Shown: one piece after another, positions 47,601 to 61,791 of the stretch
Numbering within the stretch: the stretch's first letter is position 1
Layout of the letters: the number at the start of each line of letters is the position of its first letter
Position numbers and translations under genes: made by a program
The notes under the pieces: generated by a model
Databases searched by the model: none
Seen by the model: only the letters and a program-made list of their open reading frames with translations
Told to the model about the DNA's origin: nothing
Source: Aquila chrysaetos chrysaetos
Lineage: Eukaryota; Chordata; Aves; Accipitriformes; Accipitridae
Direction: 5' to 3'
DNA: 64,000 nt
Assembly: GCF_900496995.4 (NCBI RefSeq)
Contig: NC_044005.1
Location: 26,851,363-26,915,362, forward strand

Positions 47601-49119
47601 GATATTGCTGTCTGCTGCAATAGTGTTATTAATAAAAGAACCAGCGTAAAAGCTCTCCTTGATATTTATCCAAAACTGTTTCTCTCCACAATGCCCTCTA
47701 TCCTCCTTCCCCATTTCATTCCTCCACCGTCTCTTCCTTACCCCGCTCCCTTGCACACTTTGCTTTCTCACTTTCCTGACTTTCTTCATCCCTCCCCTTG
47801 TACTCCCTCCTTCTTTCACAGCCTCCCTTCTTCCCTCCCTCTCCTTGGCTCAGTATTTAAAATCCCTGCCCATAGCGACGAAAGGAAAAACAACAACACA
47901 ACACTCCAGCCTGAGGAGGCCAGAGCACGGGATTCCTTCCGAGAAAACTCAGAAACCAGGGAAAAGAGGGAAAGCAAACAGTGAGACCAGGAAGAAGTCT
48001 GAAGAGATCAAGGATATTTCAAGGGGGAGGGATGAGCTGGTATCTCAGGGAAACTTGGTGGGGTCTGAGACAAACACAGAGACAGGATCACAGGTCCAAC
48101 CCAAACACAGCAGAGCAAGTGCTGCTTTCTGGGGGAAGGAGCTGGGTCGGGAAGCCCAGCTCCCACAGAAAGAGCCCCAGTGCAGTTATGCAAAGGACGA
48201 AGATAACTATGGATGGAGAGGAAAGAGAAAGCAGTGACTTGCTCTAGGGAGTGGATGGGCCAATGCTCTGGGCTACAAACAGGAGAAATCCCTGCAGCAG
48301 AGGAAGAAGGGCTGATTTCCCCAGGGACGGTGGGGAATTCTCCATGCCAAAGGGAGACTGTGGGCCCGGGTCTGAAGGGTTAATACCCCACAGGAGGGCC
48401 CTGGGGAATCCACTGTAAATAGGTGTGGTTTTCTCTGCAACTCCAAGAGGCATTTTCTCCCTGTACCAGTCTGGACAGGTGAGAAATCGGAAGAAGTTGG
48501 AGCCTGTGCTTCCCACTAACACAAAGCAGGGCTGTTAGTACAGGTCTCACTGTTTGTTTGCACACTCCAGCCTGGCTGCTTAACTCCGTAGTACCCGGTG
48601 CCAGGAATCTCTGGCAGTCAGCATGGTGGTCCCCCGGGTACAAGCACCTGCCTGTTAATGGAAAGCCACAGATTAATGGTGCTGCACAAGGAGCCTTAGT
48701 CAGTTACTCATTGCAGAAAGGATAAATCAAGTGATAAGCAAAAGAGCCAGATAGAGTATGTACAGGAAAGGCAACTCTCTTCCTTTCTGCTCCTCCCATA
48801 TCTCATGGGCCTGCACCCCCTATCCTAGTACTGCACTTGTCCCTCCTGCCTTGCCCCATCACTCATGATCGCCCTCCCCAGGGCTCTGCCTTGCCCTCCC
48901 CATGCCACATCTCCATGCCAAACTACAGGAATTTTGTTTCTTTCCACAAGCCAACCTCCTCACTTGCCCTGGCTCTGCAGCCTGCCTGCTGCTAGGCAAG
49001 GATAACCAAGAACCAAAGTTTTCAATTGCCTCTGCTCCATTTTCCATTTTTAATTCAGAACATTTGAACCTTGAGGCTAATTTTCCCTTCTTCAAATGAA
49101 TTTTAAACATAGCTGGCTC

Positions 49120-49345
49120 CCAGAAAGGTAGAACAGGAAGAGACACTGGATCACTAAATCCAGCCACAAGCTCTAACCATATCACTTATATAATCCCCTT
49201 CATAAACTAACCAGTCTCAATCTTGAAACCAGTTGGGGTTTTTCTCTCCCTGTTCCCACTAGAAAGCTGCTGAAGGATCCTACTGCTATGAAAGGAAGAA
49301 ATATTCTGTTAATGTCCAGCCTAAATTTACTCATTCTCATTTGCT
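49120..49345 (-). mobile_element. Ancient CR1/L3-like LINE remnant
   Basis: The plus strand reads GGTAGAACAGGAAGAGACACTGG, ACTAAATCCAGCCAC and then TCAATCTTGAAACCAGTTGG, ending near TAATGTCCAGCCTAAATTTA. This order of motifs is typical of old CR1/L3 3' ends in reverse complement. It is highly diverged and identified by eye. Confidence 0.5.
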
Positions 49346-52300
49346 CTGGCAATGAAAGACAGCACCCAAGCAGCAAAGTGCTGGGTAGGACATCAGAACA
49401 GAATTCAAACAAATCAGATTGAATCACGAAGAATAACGCCGAGGAATGAAAGCAGAACTGTTTGCACAGCAATTAATCTCAGGCTTGGAAGTGCTGATTC
49501 CCCCAGCCATTTTGGATTCTGAAGGCTCCTCAGCCCTACAGAGCCCCCACGTGTCTTTGATTCCTCATGTGCATATTAGAGCCATGACCCCACTGTGCCC
49601 CTGTGCCAACAGCTCTTCTGAAAACTGCTTCCAAGACAAGACATCTGCATGAAGACCTAGCACCCACCCAGTTCACCAAGTCCTACCTGGCACAGCTGCT
49701 GCCAAACTGCAGCTGAGCTTCAGCCCAGCAGAGCTGCACAAAAGAAGACCAGTGTCTGCAGAGAGTACAAGGCATATATTGTCCAAAGTTTAACATACAA
49801 AACAGTAAAATGAGCTTGCAGAGGGCTGAAAGCTTACGGAGAGATACTACAAAGCCCTGGGAAACAGAAACTGCAGGTGTTGAACCTTCCTTCTGCCCAC
49901 CACTCATAGACACCATTGAAGTCAGCAAGAAGTTGTTTATTTTAGGCTTTTGGTCAAGTTCCGTTTGCAAGAAGCCAAAATGGTGATGCTAGACACAAAG
50001 GCATGTCATATCACAGGAGAAACATGGCTCCCCAGCTTACACGAGTAGACACAGCCGGGCCACAGATACTTCCACTGAATCATAGATTCCTGTCATCCAA
50101 CTGTGGATGAGGATAATGGGAAATACAACAGAAGAGATGGGGGAAACCATATGCTCTTCTTGCTTGATTGCGCTGTGAAACTGTAGGCTCTGTTTGGGAT
50201 AAAACAGCACTTATTTCCAAGGCAACAAATTGCAGTATCATAAACAACAGAGGACCGGGAGATGCCTGCAGGTTGGAAGCTGAGAGAAAGAATGTCCTTC
50301 GCGGAGGCACAGGCGGACCAAGCAAAGATGAGGCAGGACTCTGAGGTCTTGCCCAGGACACTGGTTTTGCCAGTGTCACCATTCAAGTCCTCTTCCCTGC
50401 TCCTCCCAAGTACAAGGCACCCTTGTGGGAGGGCCCCCACCAGTGACCCCATAGCCCAGCTGGATGTTGTCATAGCCACAGAGGGGCTAAGTTGCCTTCC
50501 AGCCTTGTGCGTGTATTTATCTACAACCTGACTGAAGGAACAGCCGTAAAAACCATAGATGCAAAGGGGCTTTTTTGTGCCCAGTGCCTAGAGCTACAAG
50601 TGGTTGTGGCCAAGTCACAGCAGAGAAGTTGCTGGGACAAAACCACGTATTCTGCTGCACCTCCATGTGACAAGTGCTCAAACCCAAGCATGGGATCATA
50701 AAGCTGGCTCTGATGGCCTGACATGAAGAAGTCAGAGCTGGACAAGTATAGGCTAAGGCCCAGAGAGGCATAAGGTAAGCATAAGCAAAACACATTATAT
50801 TGGCATGACTTGCTGTAGGATTGTCCCCCCTCTAGTGTTGTGACCGTTCTGGAGCATAGCTCCCGGGCTGGCATAGAAGACAAAGTGCAGCTGGACCTGG
50901 AGGGGACCGAGGTGGATAAAAGCTAGAAGAATAAAACTGCAGCAGAAAGTGAAGCCTTCTTTAGGGGAGGAATGACGCTGAGCAGGAGGAACAGGAGTGA
51001 TAGGCATAAGTGACACTGATTTGGGTAAGCCACTGAGTGCTAAAGAGATAACGCCCTGCAGAAGAGCACAACCAGTTCAGGAGAAAAAGATAAAAAGGAG
51101 GAGAGCTGGGCTATTTACTGGGGATGGAGTATGTTCTCTGTGGGGCAGATGGACCAGCTAAGCACATGCAAGTTCAATTCATAGGGCTAAAATGTGGGGT
51201 GCAATGAAGAAAGGGGAAGTTAGTGGGTGAAGAGAGGGAAGCCAAACCAAGAAGAGGAAATAGGAGTGGGACTCCAATAAACAGATGGCAGAAGCTGTAA
51301 TCACAGGATATATGCGCTGCAGGGATTGTGACAGCTTAGGTGTCTTTAAAATGCAGACTTGGGATCCAAAAGACCTGAGTAAATCGGTCTCTGTACATCC
51401 AGCTGCAGAATGGGGACACCTTAAAAATGCCAGGGAGCTTGAGGACTGGTGTGCATCTCTCCCACAGCACCACTGCTGCAGTTCCTGAGACGCTCACCTT
51501 GTGTCCTCCCAGCACTCCTGGGACTCTCAACCCTAACATACAGCACAGGCACTCCCATGGTGGGACCAGGTGAGTTCCTACATGGCACAGAGCAGACCAC
51601 AGAACCGAGGAAAGCCACTCTGTGCAGAGGGCAGGAAGAGAACTAACAGCGGGAGGGGGGAAGCTGCCCTGGGAGGATGCTGAAGATGGGTAGGTAAGAA
51701 GAGGGTCATGCGTACAAATGGACATGGGAGGAATCCCAGGAAGCATCAGAGTGAAATGGAGAAGGGTAAGGGACAGACGTGCCAGAGCTGACCTGCTGAG
51801 GCTGCAAAAGCAAACAGAAGAAACCTGAGAAACTGGAGGACGAGAGAGGAAAGCGCAGGGCTTGCGACTGCCCACGGAGAAGGGAAGACAGCTTGGGCAG
51901 GGAGAAGGTGCAGTTGCTCACAGGCAACTTTACTGAAGGCTCCTCTGAAAAAGTCATTAGTAGCAGAGTCTCAGAGTGAGAACAGTTAATGAGTTGCAGG
52001 AGAGCTCCCAAGGCAGAATCAGGATGGGGCAAGCAAAATATGTCACTGTGCGAGTTTTCGGTGGGGCAAACTACAACTCCTTGATGAGTCTGACAGTGGA
52101 ACGAGTGGCAGAGGAGAGAAGCAGAATGCCATCCCTCGAGACGTTTCAGAGGTCTGCATGCTCTGGAGTTAACGGGCTGCCAGTAGGGCCTGCATGAGCT
52201 AGCACTGTTGTACAAGCTGGACTGGACTTTCCAGGAACCGAGGAAAACCACAAACTGCCTTTGTGACGTGGATGAAGCACATGTGGAGTGGACAAATGTC

Positions 52301-52815
52301 TTGGCTCATTCCAATTGATTGCCATCAATCAGTTCCCCCAAAGGGTTGGGCAGATTCATCCCATGTGAGACTGGATTCTCCACTGCCACCAATAAAAAGG
52401 AATCGTGAAACCAATTTTAGCCCATGGCAGCAAGAAGGACTCACTGGCCCCTTATGGGTTTTTCCCCTGAGAAATGCAGTACCTCCATTTTAGAGTGGGA
52501 AAGGTTTCTGCCCTTCCTTTCCCTGCTCAATTCTTCCATACAAACACCTTCCTCTGTGCACTCTATGACTCCGCCAGGGCTTCCTATTAACAGACACTGT
52601 GAAAAAGGAAGTCTTCCTTTCGTGCACAGTCAGCCCTGTGTCACTGCTGGTTGGATTTGCCTTCCAGCAGTCCTGAGGAAATCCAGCCTGGGATGTGACT
52701 AGATGCTGCACAGTCGGATAACATGGCACACAGAGCCAATACACAGCTTGCCTTCAGGAGTGTGAGGGGTTAAGTCCACCAAGAAAACGCTTCTGCTGCT
52801 TAAACCAAAATTACT

Positions 52816-52856
52816 CTTTTTCTTCTCTCTTTTTTTTTTTAGCTTTTTTTTTTTTG
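52816..52856 (+). repeat. T-rich low-complexity tract
   Basis: A CT-rich stretch followed by runs of about 11 and 12 T. Confidence 0.85.
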
Positions 52857-55823
52857 TTGTTGAGGAGTTCATGAAAAGGGGAAAAAAAAGCTGCTATTTG
52901 TTTTGCCCCTGCTGGAGCCATGAAGGGAGCTCTGCAGAGTGGACAGTACAGTCACTGTGGCATCGCAGCAGTGAGGGAGCTGAACCGGGAGCTGTGAGGT
53001 GAAGGTCCCTGTTTAACAGCTTTCCGTTTGTTTACCGAAAAAATATTGTTCCATCATAAAAATTCCCAAAATAGTTCAAGTCTTGACAGACTGACTGGCA
53101 GCTGCCCAGCTCTGCAGGATCCTGCTAAATGAAAGGAAATAAAAAGAGCTAATCTGGTACCAACGGCCCAGTGCTTACAGCTTGGGAATCTGCAGAGTCT
53201 CAGGGCTCAGCTGCCCCAGTAGGTGCGGGGTAGCGTAGAAAGTCCTCCAGTCAAGGGGCTGGGTTTACTGATAGCAACATCTTTTCCATGGGTGCTGGGC
53301 AGGCTGATGAGGAAGGCAGCGCTCGTCTTGCAATGAGTGACCAGCTTCTGCTTTATTTTTATACCAATTTTTTTCTCCCCTCTACCCAGCTCTGTAAAGC
53401 TTTACCTTGACAAGACAAGCTGCCCCACACTAATGGCTGTATCTCTCCAAGGTCTTCAGTTCCTAAGAGCTGTCAATGGCTCCTTTGGGGAATTTTTTCA
53501 TACAGGCATCATTCTGGACCAGTGCAACTCCCAGCCAGCTAATGTATTGCTTGTTGCTGAGAAGATCTTAGGATGACAACCTACTGTTGCTGTAGATCAC
53601 GGTGATCTTATTACACATAAATGGAAAGTGTCAAACAGCACATGGCAGCCAAGTCAAAGAGAGTCATCCTCTCTAGGAAGAGCAAAAGGCCACTGTGAAG
53701 TCCTGCAGCCTGCCGCAGTGACCAAAGGACCGTGCGCACTGTGACTCACAGCGCAGAGAAGCAGCAAACCCAGATTAGGTCATGCCGAATTAGCAGCCTC
53801 TGTGGAAAGAACCTATCCTCGCCAAATCGCAGATGTCTCCCCAGCTGCAGAGTTAACTTCTCCATGGCCGTCATGATGCCCAGGGCAGGTCTGCTTTAGG
53901 GAGGGACAGGGGGAAATTTGCACTCCAGATCATTCCCAGCACTGGCCTCATGGGACTCTCCATTAATTCATGCCACAGTACCCAACCTCCAAACCAAGCC
54001 AGGCTCTAGCAATGGAGTTGGGGGAGGATGGAGGGATGACCATTCCCCCAGTGCTTGCCCCCATTAGTGGTCTGCAAAGCCAGGCTGGCTGGTGCTGTAG
54101 GAAGGGTCAGGGTGTGCAGGGCCATGCTGGCTGTGGTGGTTCCTCCTCCTGTGACAAGATCAGTTTGGCCTCCTGCTGCAGGACATTTCTGAGCAGTGTC
54201 ACACCAGCTCAGCAGCCAGACGTGGGAGCCGTTTCAGTACAGGTGAGCTCAGGGCTACCCATGCTTGCTTGGTTTACGTACCCCTGTCACAAAAGAGAGG
54301 TGGGGCTGGTGGGAATGGGACAGCTGGTCAGCTCTCAGCCAGGCCATCCACAAGCCAGACAAAAGTGACAGGTGACATTACTAATGGGTTTCATGTGACT
54401 CCGAGGCTTCCCTCATACTGCTCATGGTGTGCATGCTGCCAGCTGGGGCTCCCTTCACCCATCTGTAGCAGCTGGGAGAAAAGCTGACCACCAGTTTTCC
54501 ACTAGAGGTACGTTGCCATTGCAGGCTGGCTCTGTCCCATGATGGGCCACTCTTCTTGATCCACTTCCACATACTGAGTTGGCTCTGGGTGAGCCACATG
54601 GGTTCTTATGGTGGAAAACAGACCCAAGGACCTTTCAGCCTCAAGGACACAGGGAGCTGAACCCTTCACAGCACAAAGAAGAAGAAGAGAGCCCTTAGCT
54701 GAAGAAGCGGAGGTATGATTTGCACATCAGGGCAAGCTGGAAGCATCCTTGGAAGCCCCTATAAGCAACACACAGTTTGCAGCCATCCCATACGAGCCTG
54801 GGGTAGCAGGCAGCCTCCATGAGCTTCCAGCTGGAGCTCCAAGCAAGCATGCTGTGCTCCTCCTGTCCAGGCTGGCCTCCCCATCCAAGCCAGCATCCAC
54901 TCTTCCCCCTTCCTCCTCTGCACTCAGCTGCCCCAAGCTCTGCACAGGAGTTTAACAAGTGCCTGGCAGGAGCACACTGGGGGTCTGGTCACGGTGTGAA
55001 GGCAGCAGGACTAGGGAGAAAGGAAGAGTATGAAACGACGCAGCCTATTTTGGGATAACTGTGGACAACGGTCTTGCTGATCTGGCTGTGGAAGTGCCTG
55101 ATTCTTACAGTTTATTTTCCCTTTGTGCTTGCTTTTCTATAGACTGTGAGAGGACTCCTTGTGCAGCTGTGGATGTACTCCAACAAACCTGCTCCAGGAT
55201 AAAAACTGACTTCAATCACCAGCCCCTTTTCTTGTCTTTCTTCCCCACGTTTGCCTGTGTCTCACTCACACGGCCAAGTGCTTCTGGTCTGACATTTTCA
55301 TGAGCTGGGGCTGCTGTAAGGCAGGGCTGGAAACTCCTCTCCTTCAGCCCTCACAAAGCTTGTTGGGGGACAGAGCTGACCCCTGTGGGTAGCATTCAGT
55401 CACTCTCAGCCGGGACCCTGTAAGGCAGCTGCCACCTCCCTCCTGTCCCTGCTGTGCTCCCAGGCCCTGAGTCACCCATTTCTTCTCACACTGGTGGGGC
55501 AGGTGATGCACAGGACTGCTGTAGTTCTCCCAGCACCCTCTCAGTCATATTTTCTCTCTTATCTCATGACTACCGTTTAGGACATAATCATCGGCAGAGC
55601 AAGTGGGCAAGGGCACAAGTGAAGGGTGTTCCCCTTTCACATTTTAACCCTCCAGGGCTGGCACTGCAGCCCATGCTAAACAAAGGCTTCAAGTTTGCAA
55701 AGGCAAAATGCTGCCATCTTGCTCCAGGGTTACCAAAGCAAATCAAGGACTCATCATTCACCAAAACCAAAAGCCCCAAAATACTAAAGAGCCCTGGCCT
55801 TAACCCTATCTTTTTGAGTGGTG

Positions 55824-55865
55824 TATAAATAGGAGATTGTTACTAGTCTCTTTCCAAGAGACTAG
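55824..55865 (+). promoter_or_regulatory. Orphan TATA box with a perfect hairpin downstream
   Basis: TATAAATAG (55824-55832) is followed 10 nt later by a perfect 10-bp inverted repeat, CTAGTCTCTT-tcc-AAGAGACTAG (55843-55865). No gene is recognised nearby, so function is unknown. Confidence 0.3.
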
Positions 55866-56615
55866 CTGCAGAGGAACCCGGGGGCTTGGCCCTGTAATTT
55901 GGGTGTCTGGGGCTCACTTGGGCCCATAGACTCAGTCGCGCTTCTCATCTACACCTCTTCCTGCTCTGCAGGCAGGGCTCACTTTGGCCAGGGTGTCTAG
56001 GGTCTTGGCCACATCTCACATATGCTTCTCACATGATGCTTCTCACATACTCCTGGATGTGATTGTCCATTTAAGACCCCACTCCAGCCCTTGGCTGATA
56101 TCACAGAACAGCCCCCAATCAAAACATACATTTGCCTTTCTGCATTCTTTGCTGGGAGATCTTTCCACTCCAAACAGCATGGGAGTGAAATAAAGCTGTG
56201 TGTGGGTCTCTGGGATCCCACTGCCAGCAAATAAGCACAAACTGATCATTGCTGTACCAGACTCGTTCTCTTTCAAATGAAAAACCTCAGAGAAGGGGCC
56301 CAGGAATTGAACTTTCCTCTGCTCCAAAGTATTGAGTGAACAAAAGCCTAAATACAGGTTTTACCGCTCAAGGAAGTCAGCAGAACTCCCAGGTGTGCCC
56401 TGCCAGCATCAGAAACCCCCCCCAAGTTCCACCCTGCTCATCCCCCGGCTTGTGCATTTGGTTGCTATCAGAGAACTCTAGCTCTTTATCAAGACTCATT
56501 TTACGTTATTTGTTATCATTACATGGCAAGCAATCAGATTTGTTATTATTATTGCTGTTCCCATCTTGCCAGATATGGGACTCCCACCCCCTCCCTGGGG
56601 GGACACATTTCACTT

Positions 56616-56745
56616 CTAGGAAGTACTTTCCTGACGCTCAGTCTAAATTTTCTCCTTTGTTACCGTAATCCCCATCTCCTCACAGATGTTTGGAGACAAC
56701 AATGTTTCCCCCACCTTAGTCATCTTTTGGCTAAACTGGTTAGCC
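56616..56745 (-). mobile_element. Ancient CR1/L3-like LINE remnant
   Basis: The plus strand reads TTTCCTGACGCTCAGTCTAA, then ATTTTCTCC, and later CATCTTTTGGCTAAAC. This resembles the reverse complement of old sauropsid CR1/L3 3' sequence. It is diverged and identified by eye. Confidence 0.45.
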
Positions 56746-59700
56746 TTGTGCTCAATCTATCTCGCCTGTCTGTCAACAGCTCCAACTACCCCCAATTCAG
56801 ATCACAATATTTGGTGAACTATTTGAGAAAGATTCTCACTCCCCTCCTTGAAGAGGAAAATCACACCGACCTTTTCTGCAGCCATAACACAGCACAGACT
56901 CGCTGCCTGACTTGCTCCCCACTGCTGTCCTTTGGGCTGCACTCCAAAAATCAGTCAAAGTTATTGGAAAGTCAATTCCATTTCTTATCTTTCTATTTCC
57001 ATAAGGGTAGGACCATGCTTGCTACCAAGCTGATGCTCACAAGCATAAACGAATTATCACAGTCCTTTTTCAGCCAGTCTGCAGGCAAGTGTCCATGCTG
57101 GAATAGGTGAGTCCAGGACATGAGATTTTGTGAAAGCCATAGGGAAGGGTTGTTATTTGCCTTGCCCCTTCCTCAAATTGCCCACGACATTGGTTCTTTT
57201 GCAAGCAGGAGGATGGGAGCTCCACACTGATCTCATCCATCACAGATGGCGGAAGGAAGACCAGCCCATGCTCCTGAGCGCTAGGGAAGGGGGAAAGCAA
57301 GACTGTATGCATTGCCAATGAGCAACTGGCTAAAACAGAAAGCTCCCCTTGTCAAAGCAGCTTAACAGGCCCTACTTTCACTTGTTCTCATTACAACACA
57401 CCAGTCCTGTAAGTCTGCAGGTCTTGTTGCATGAAGCTCTAGGGGGAAATATTTCACACACATTCTCCACATTTTCGTTTGAGAAAAATCACAAAGATAA
57501 TTGCCTAGTTCAAGCAGTCACTGGTTGACATCATTCTTCACGCTCCTTGTGCTGTGCGGGGTATTGCTCACTTAATTCGCATTAACTGGCTCCAGCTTCG
57601 GGCTTCTCCTTCCCACCCTCCCAAGGATCCTGTGACAGTGGGTGGATCACATTAAAAAAGCAGAGCTGAGAGCAACTAAGCAACCTTTGCATGGTATCAC
57701 TCCTGACCTCTAGAAAAGAGATGCTTTCTTAAGCAGGGAGGGGGATGCACTGTGCTGGCCACAGCCACAATGAACAGGGAAGGTCTGCAGTCAAGCAGAC
57801 GTCCAGTGCAGGACTTGGAAGGGGCTCCAACGGGGGCTGGTAGTCATGCAGGGCAGCTGGGGGGTATGGAGAGCTGCAGAGAGAGAGAAGCCACAAAGGA
57901 GAAGTAGCATGAGAGAGCTCCTGCAGAACTTAATCTCTTTTTTGCATACTCTGTGGCAGCACTGAAAGCACCATTGCATGTTTATCTCTTCTGGAAGTGG
58001 ATTAAACAAAACTGCAGGATGGTATGCAGAGCTCAGTGTCCTCACAGGGATCTCGTGGGGAAGAGCCACTGCTCTCAAATTCTCTGCCCTCAGTGCTCTC
58101 TGCTACATGTGGTTGAGAGATGGCAGCAGCAAGGAGAAGAAAAAAGAGAAGGAACCGTCCCTTTTGATGCCTCGTGGTGAATGAAAGCCATTTCCAAGCA
58201 GAGTGATGGGGATGGGAAAAGAGAGCATTAATTCCTCTCCTTTACAGATTTGGAAAGGACTTGTGAACGTTTCCTTTCCTGCATTCTGCCGTTAACAGTT
58301 CTGCAGGGTGATATCATCGGGGCCTTTTCCAAACTCAGACCGTCTCAGACATTACAACACCAGGTTTTGGCTGCCTATACATATCACCAGCTACACCCAC
58401 TCCAGCCTCCTCCCTGCAACACCCCCAGAGGGACCAGTGAACCTCCCACTGCCGGACTCACCACAGCTCTGTTCAGCATCTCAGCAGTAACAAGCCTCCG
58501 AGACCTCATCCCCAGACACCATACCTACACCTACTCAACTGCTCTCCAAAGCAGCTCAGCTAAAAATAGACTCTAATTGCTCCGAAGAGTAAAACACTCT
58601 GAGCCCCATTGTTTTTAAGGCCAAGAGAGCAAGCGGCTTATGATGCCAGGCACCAGCATGCTGACAGGTGGGTTTGGAAGTAGAGGGAGGAAGGAAGAGA
58701 GTGGGTGCCTCTGAGGAATATCTCCAAACAGGCCACGGTCAATGCAAAGGTCCGTTTCTCTAGTGCCGTAGGTAGAGCAAGTACTGGGGAAATCAACAGC
58801 CCTCAGTTGAAAACCTGCTCTTGGCAAAGCCACTTGCAAGCCAGAGGAAGGAGAGCTGCTCTCCCTAAGTCCCCAGCAGTTAATGGGCTCACATTCTGTG
58901 CTCCAGCAAGTTCACCTCTGTTGCACAGATCTTGCTAGCTGCAGCAGAGGAGAGTTGCAGCTCTCCTCTATGTATGGTGGGGGCTCATGTCCAAACTAGC
59001 TCTGCACCAGCGTAAAGAGGAAATGTCTCCACTGACATTAATGAAATTACTCCAGAGTGTCAAGGTAGGCCAAGTGAGAGCAGAATCAGGCTACGTTGAT
59101 ATGTTGGAGATTTGCAACCGCAGAGCAACCTACCAGCACAACAGACAAAAACAGTGTGTCAGGGAAGAGGTTTTAGTTTCAATTTGTCCAAGAATCACAA
59201 AAAAGCAGCAGTTATTTAAAAAATGCCTGAGCTGGGTTCCTCAAAATAGTGGAGAGTTTCGTTTAGTGCTTACCCCAAGCGGTGTGTTAGCAACGCACTC
59301 AGGCCGCCTTCTGTAAAGAGCAAAAGTGCCAAAGGCAGAAGAAAAATAAACAAAGCAAATGCCTGGGCTGTTCCACTGGCCAGCCCAGATGTCAGATTTG
59401 CTGTTAATAATGCTGATGATTTGACCTGCTTCCCCGCCTGCAGTCATGTCCAGGAAGGTGTGAGGAACCCCGGAGGTGCAGACAGCATGTGCCTGAAGTG
59501 TGAGATGGTCCCCCAGTGGGCTTGCATGACAGCCTGGCAGCTCTCCTCTACAGATGTGCTCTGTCAGTATAAAACCTCCCAGGGCTGTCAGCCTGCTCCC
59601 AGTAGCCTCATCCACTCCCCCCTTATACTTAAGGATCACAGAACTGCAAGGCTTTCTTCTGTTTACTGTTACTGCCTGGATCCTTTTTGGATGGAAACTC

Positions 59701-61742
59701 TATGCTACTTTGCTCTCTAGCAACCTTGGTCAAGGTTCCCCAGCGCTTTTTCCAGCCCACCGGACAGTTTAGTTGCTCCAAAACAGGACTGGTTTGGTTC
59801 AAATCCAGTCTGTGATCCAACGGCTCAGCTACATTCCTGCTAGGATATTGCCCTCAATATCACCACTCCGCCTGTTTAGCAAGCAGTCCACGGATGAGAA
59901 AGACAAGTACATGCCAGCGGTTACTGGGTTCACCAAAGCAAACTAACCACAAAGGTCCAGAGCTGGCAGCCTTTAGTCAGGAAGAGATCTGCTCCTAAGG
60001 CTCTGCTCTGCCATTGCTCTGGCAGCTTTCTGCTTCTATTGTTTCCCCTCTCTCTCTTCAGAGATTTATTCTGGTACTGACAGGGACACTGCAAGGACCT
60101 TTCTTTCCTTTCTCTGTTCTAAAGCACTTTCTTTTCTCTCTCTCCCACCCTCTGTGTAGACGAGAGAGCCCATTTCCCTGCAGTGATTAATTCCTCTTGG
60201 GCCTTACAACTCAGAAAAGATTTTCTGTTACTGCTGGTTTTGTCCCTCTGATTCAACATGCACCTTGCTTCATACAAAATGGCTCCAAGCATTTCCCTTT
60301 GGGAACATGGGTTAAAATCCAGCCTGAGTCCTCACAGTAGACACTCAGAGAAGGACATGGTGGGTAGATGTGAAGGAAGGTACATGACACCAGTGTACAG
60401 CACTGGCAAAAGCATTACTTCCCTGCTTTAAAAGGGATGTTGACCACTAGGGGATGGAGGGGGAAGAGAGATTCCAATGGCTGAGAGCTGCACTATTTGC
60501 CCCATAGTAAGCTCAGCCTGTTTAGCCTCTTGAACAGAAGAAAGTGCCTTTATCCCCCTGTAATCCCAGGGAGTAAACATGCAGCACTCAAAAAGTTTTT
60601 TATTTCCTGAAGAAAGGAAGAATGGGAACCACAGCCAGATGCCATAACCAGACAATTTCTGATTAGAAATCAAACACTGTTTTGTAGAGTGTGGCTGATC
60701 AACCCGTGGACATGGTAGATTCCCTGTCTCCATTTGATTCTGCACTAAGGCTGGTTAACTTCCCAAAAGCACTGCTGGCAAGCATATATTATTGGGTGTG
60801 GGACAGGGGTAACTACATGAAATGAAGGGGCCAGTCTTATACAAGAGGTGAGGCTGGATGATTGCCTGTCAAACCTGGGGAGCGTGTGAATTACCAGAGC
60901 TCTCGTTTTGCCTGTGGCATTTCTGTAAACCTGCCGCAGTTTCTAGGTGCTGGTTCAGTGCTGGCACGTGTCCTGGAAGCACACCTTCTCCGAGCTGTTC
61001 GTTGTTCCAGGTCTGCTGGAAACTGAACTGGCTCCCCCACCTCTGGCAAGAAAGTTTCAGCTTTCCTTGTATAACCTTGCAGAGGCAGGGGGCATGGAGA
61101 CCAGAGAGGCTGGCTGCACCCTTGAGCCACAGACAAGAGGCTGCGCGCTCCTGATTCAAACGGAGAGGAGGGTTGGCTGGTCAGGCTGACCCCAGAGTCA
61201 CAGAGCGCACAGACAACCCAGCAAATCAGCCCAGATGAGAAGCGATGCTGTGTGGCACAGATGAAGGAGGAACTCCCAGGGTGTGCAGTTAATCGCAAGG
61301 ATCCACTGGCATCAGTTGTACAGCAGGAGATCACTTGCAAAACAGAGCTACAGCCCTTCCAGAGTAATGTGGTAAGACACTCCATAAGGCAAAAACTATG
61401 GTTCCTGCTTGGGTATGAAGTTGTTTATGCCAAAAAAAAACCATAAGGCTGTAGGCCCATGAACTTTCTGCACAGGCAGTACCCAAGGAAAACTTCACCT
61501 GCCATGTAGCACCCCCCTAGTCTTTGCTGTCCTGTACACCTGAGGCAAGGGGACAGCATATATAGACCAGGCAGTGAGGACTTCCCAAGAAAAGAAGCCA
61601 TGCCACCTTGGAAACTTGCCAAGAGCTGGTGGTCTGCACCTAAATCCCCCCAAAGTCCCTCAAGATGGAGGCAGCATTTTCAAGTTTCAGACCTGGTTGA
61701 AGAGGAGCTTAGGATGCAGCCAACCCAGTGAGTCTCACACTC

Positions 61743-61791
61743 AGTGAAGTGTATCTAAATTTAGATACAGACGTGTATCTAAATCTTCACT
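61743..61791. repeat. Nested palindrome and inverted repeat
   Basis: A perfect 18-bp palindrome, GTATCTAAATTTAGATAC (61751-61768), is followed by a second copy of GTGTATCTAAAT (61773-61784). The whole is enclosed by the inverted pair AGTGAAG (61743-61749) and CTTCACT (61785-61791). Confidence 0.85.

Noticed and set aside
50077-50089. GAATCATAGATTC as a CR1 3'-end remnant
   Set aside because: It resembles the CR1 terminal 8-mer, but neighbouring sequence does not continue as CR1; probably chance.
1954-55474. A general excess of AP-1 sites in the window
   Set aside because: Seven TGASTCA sites were counted and about eight are expected by chance in 64 kb. Only the local clusters are reported.
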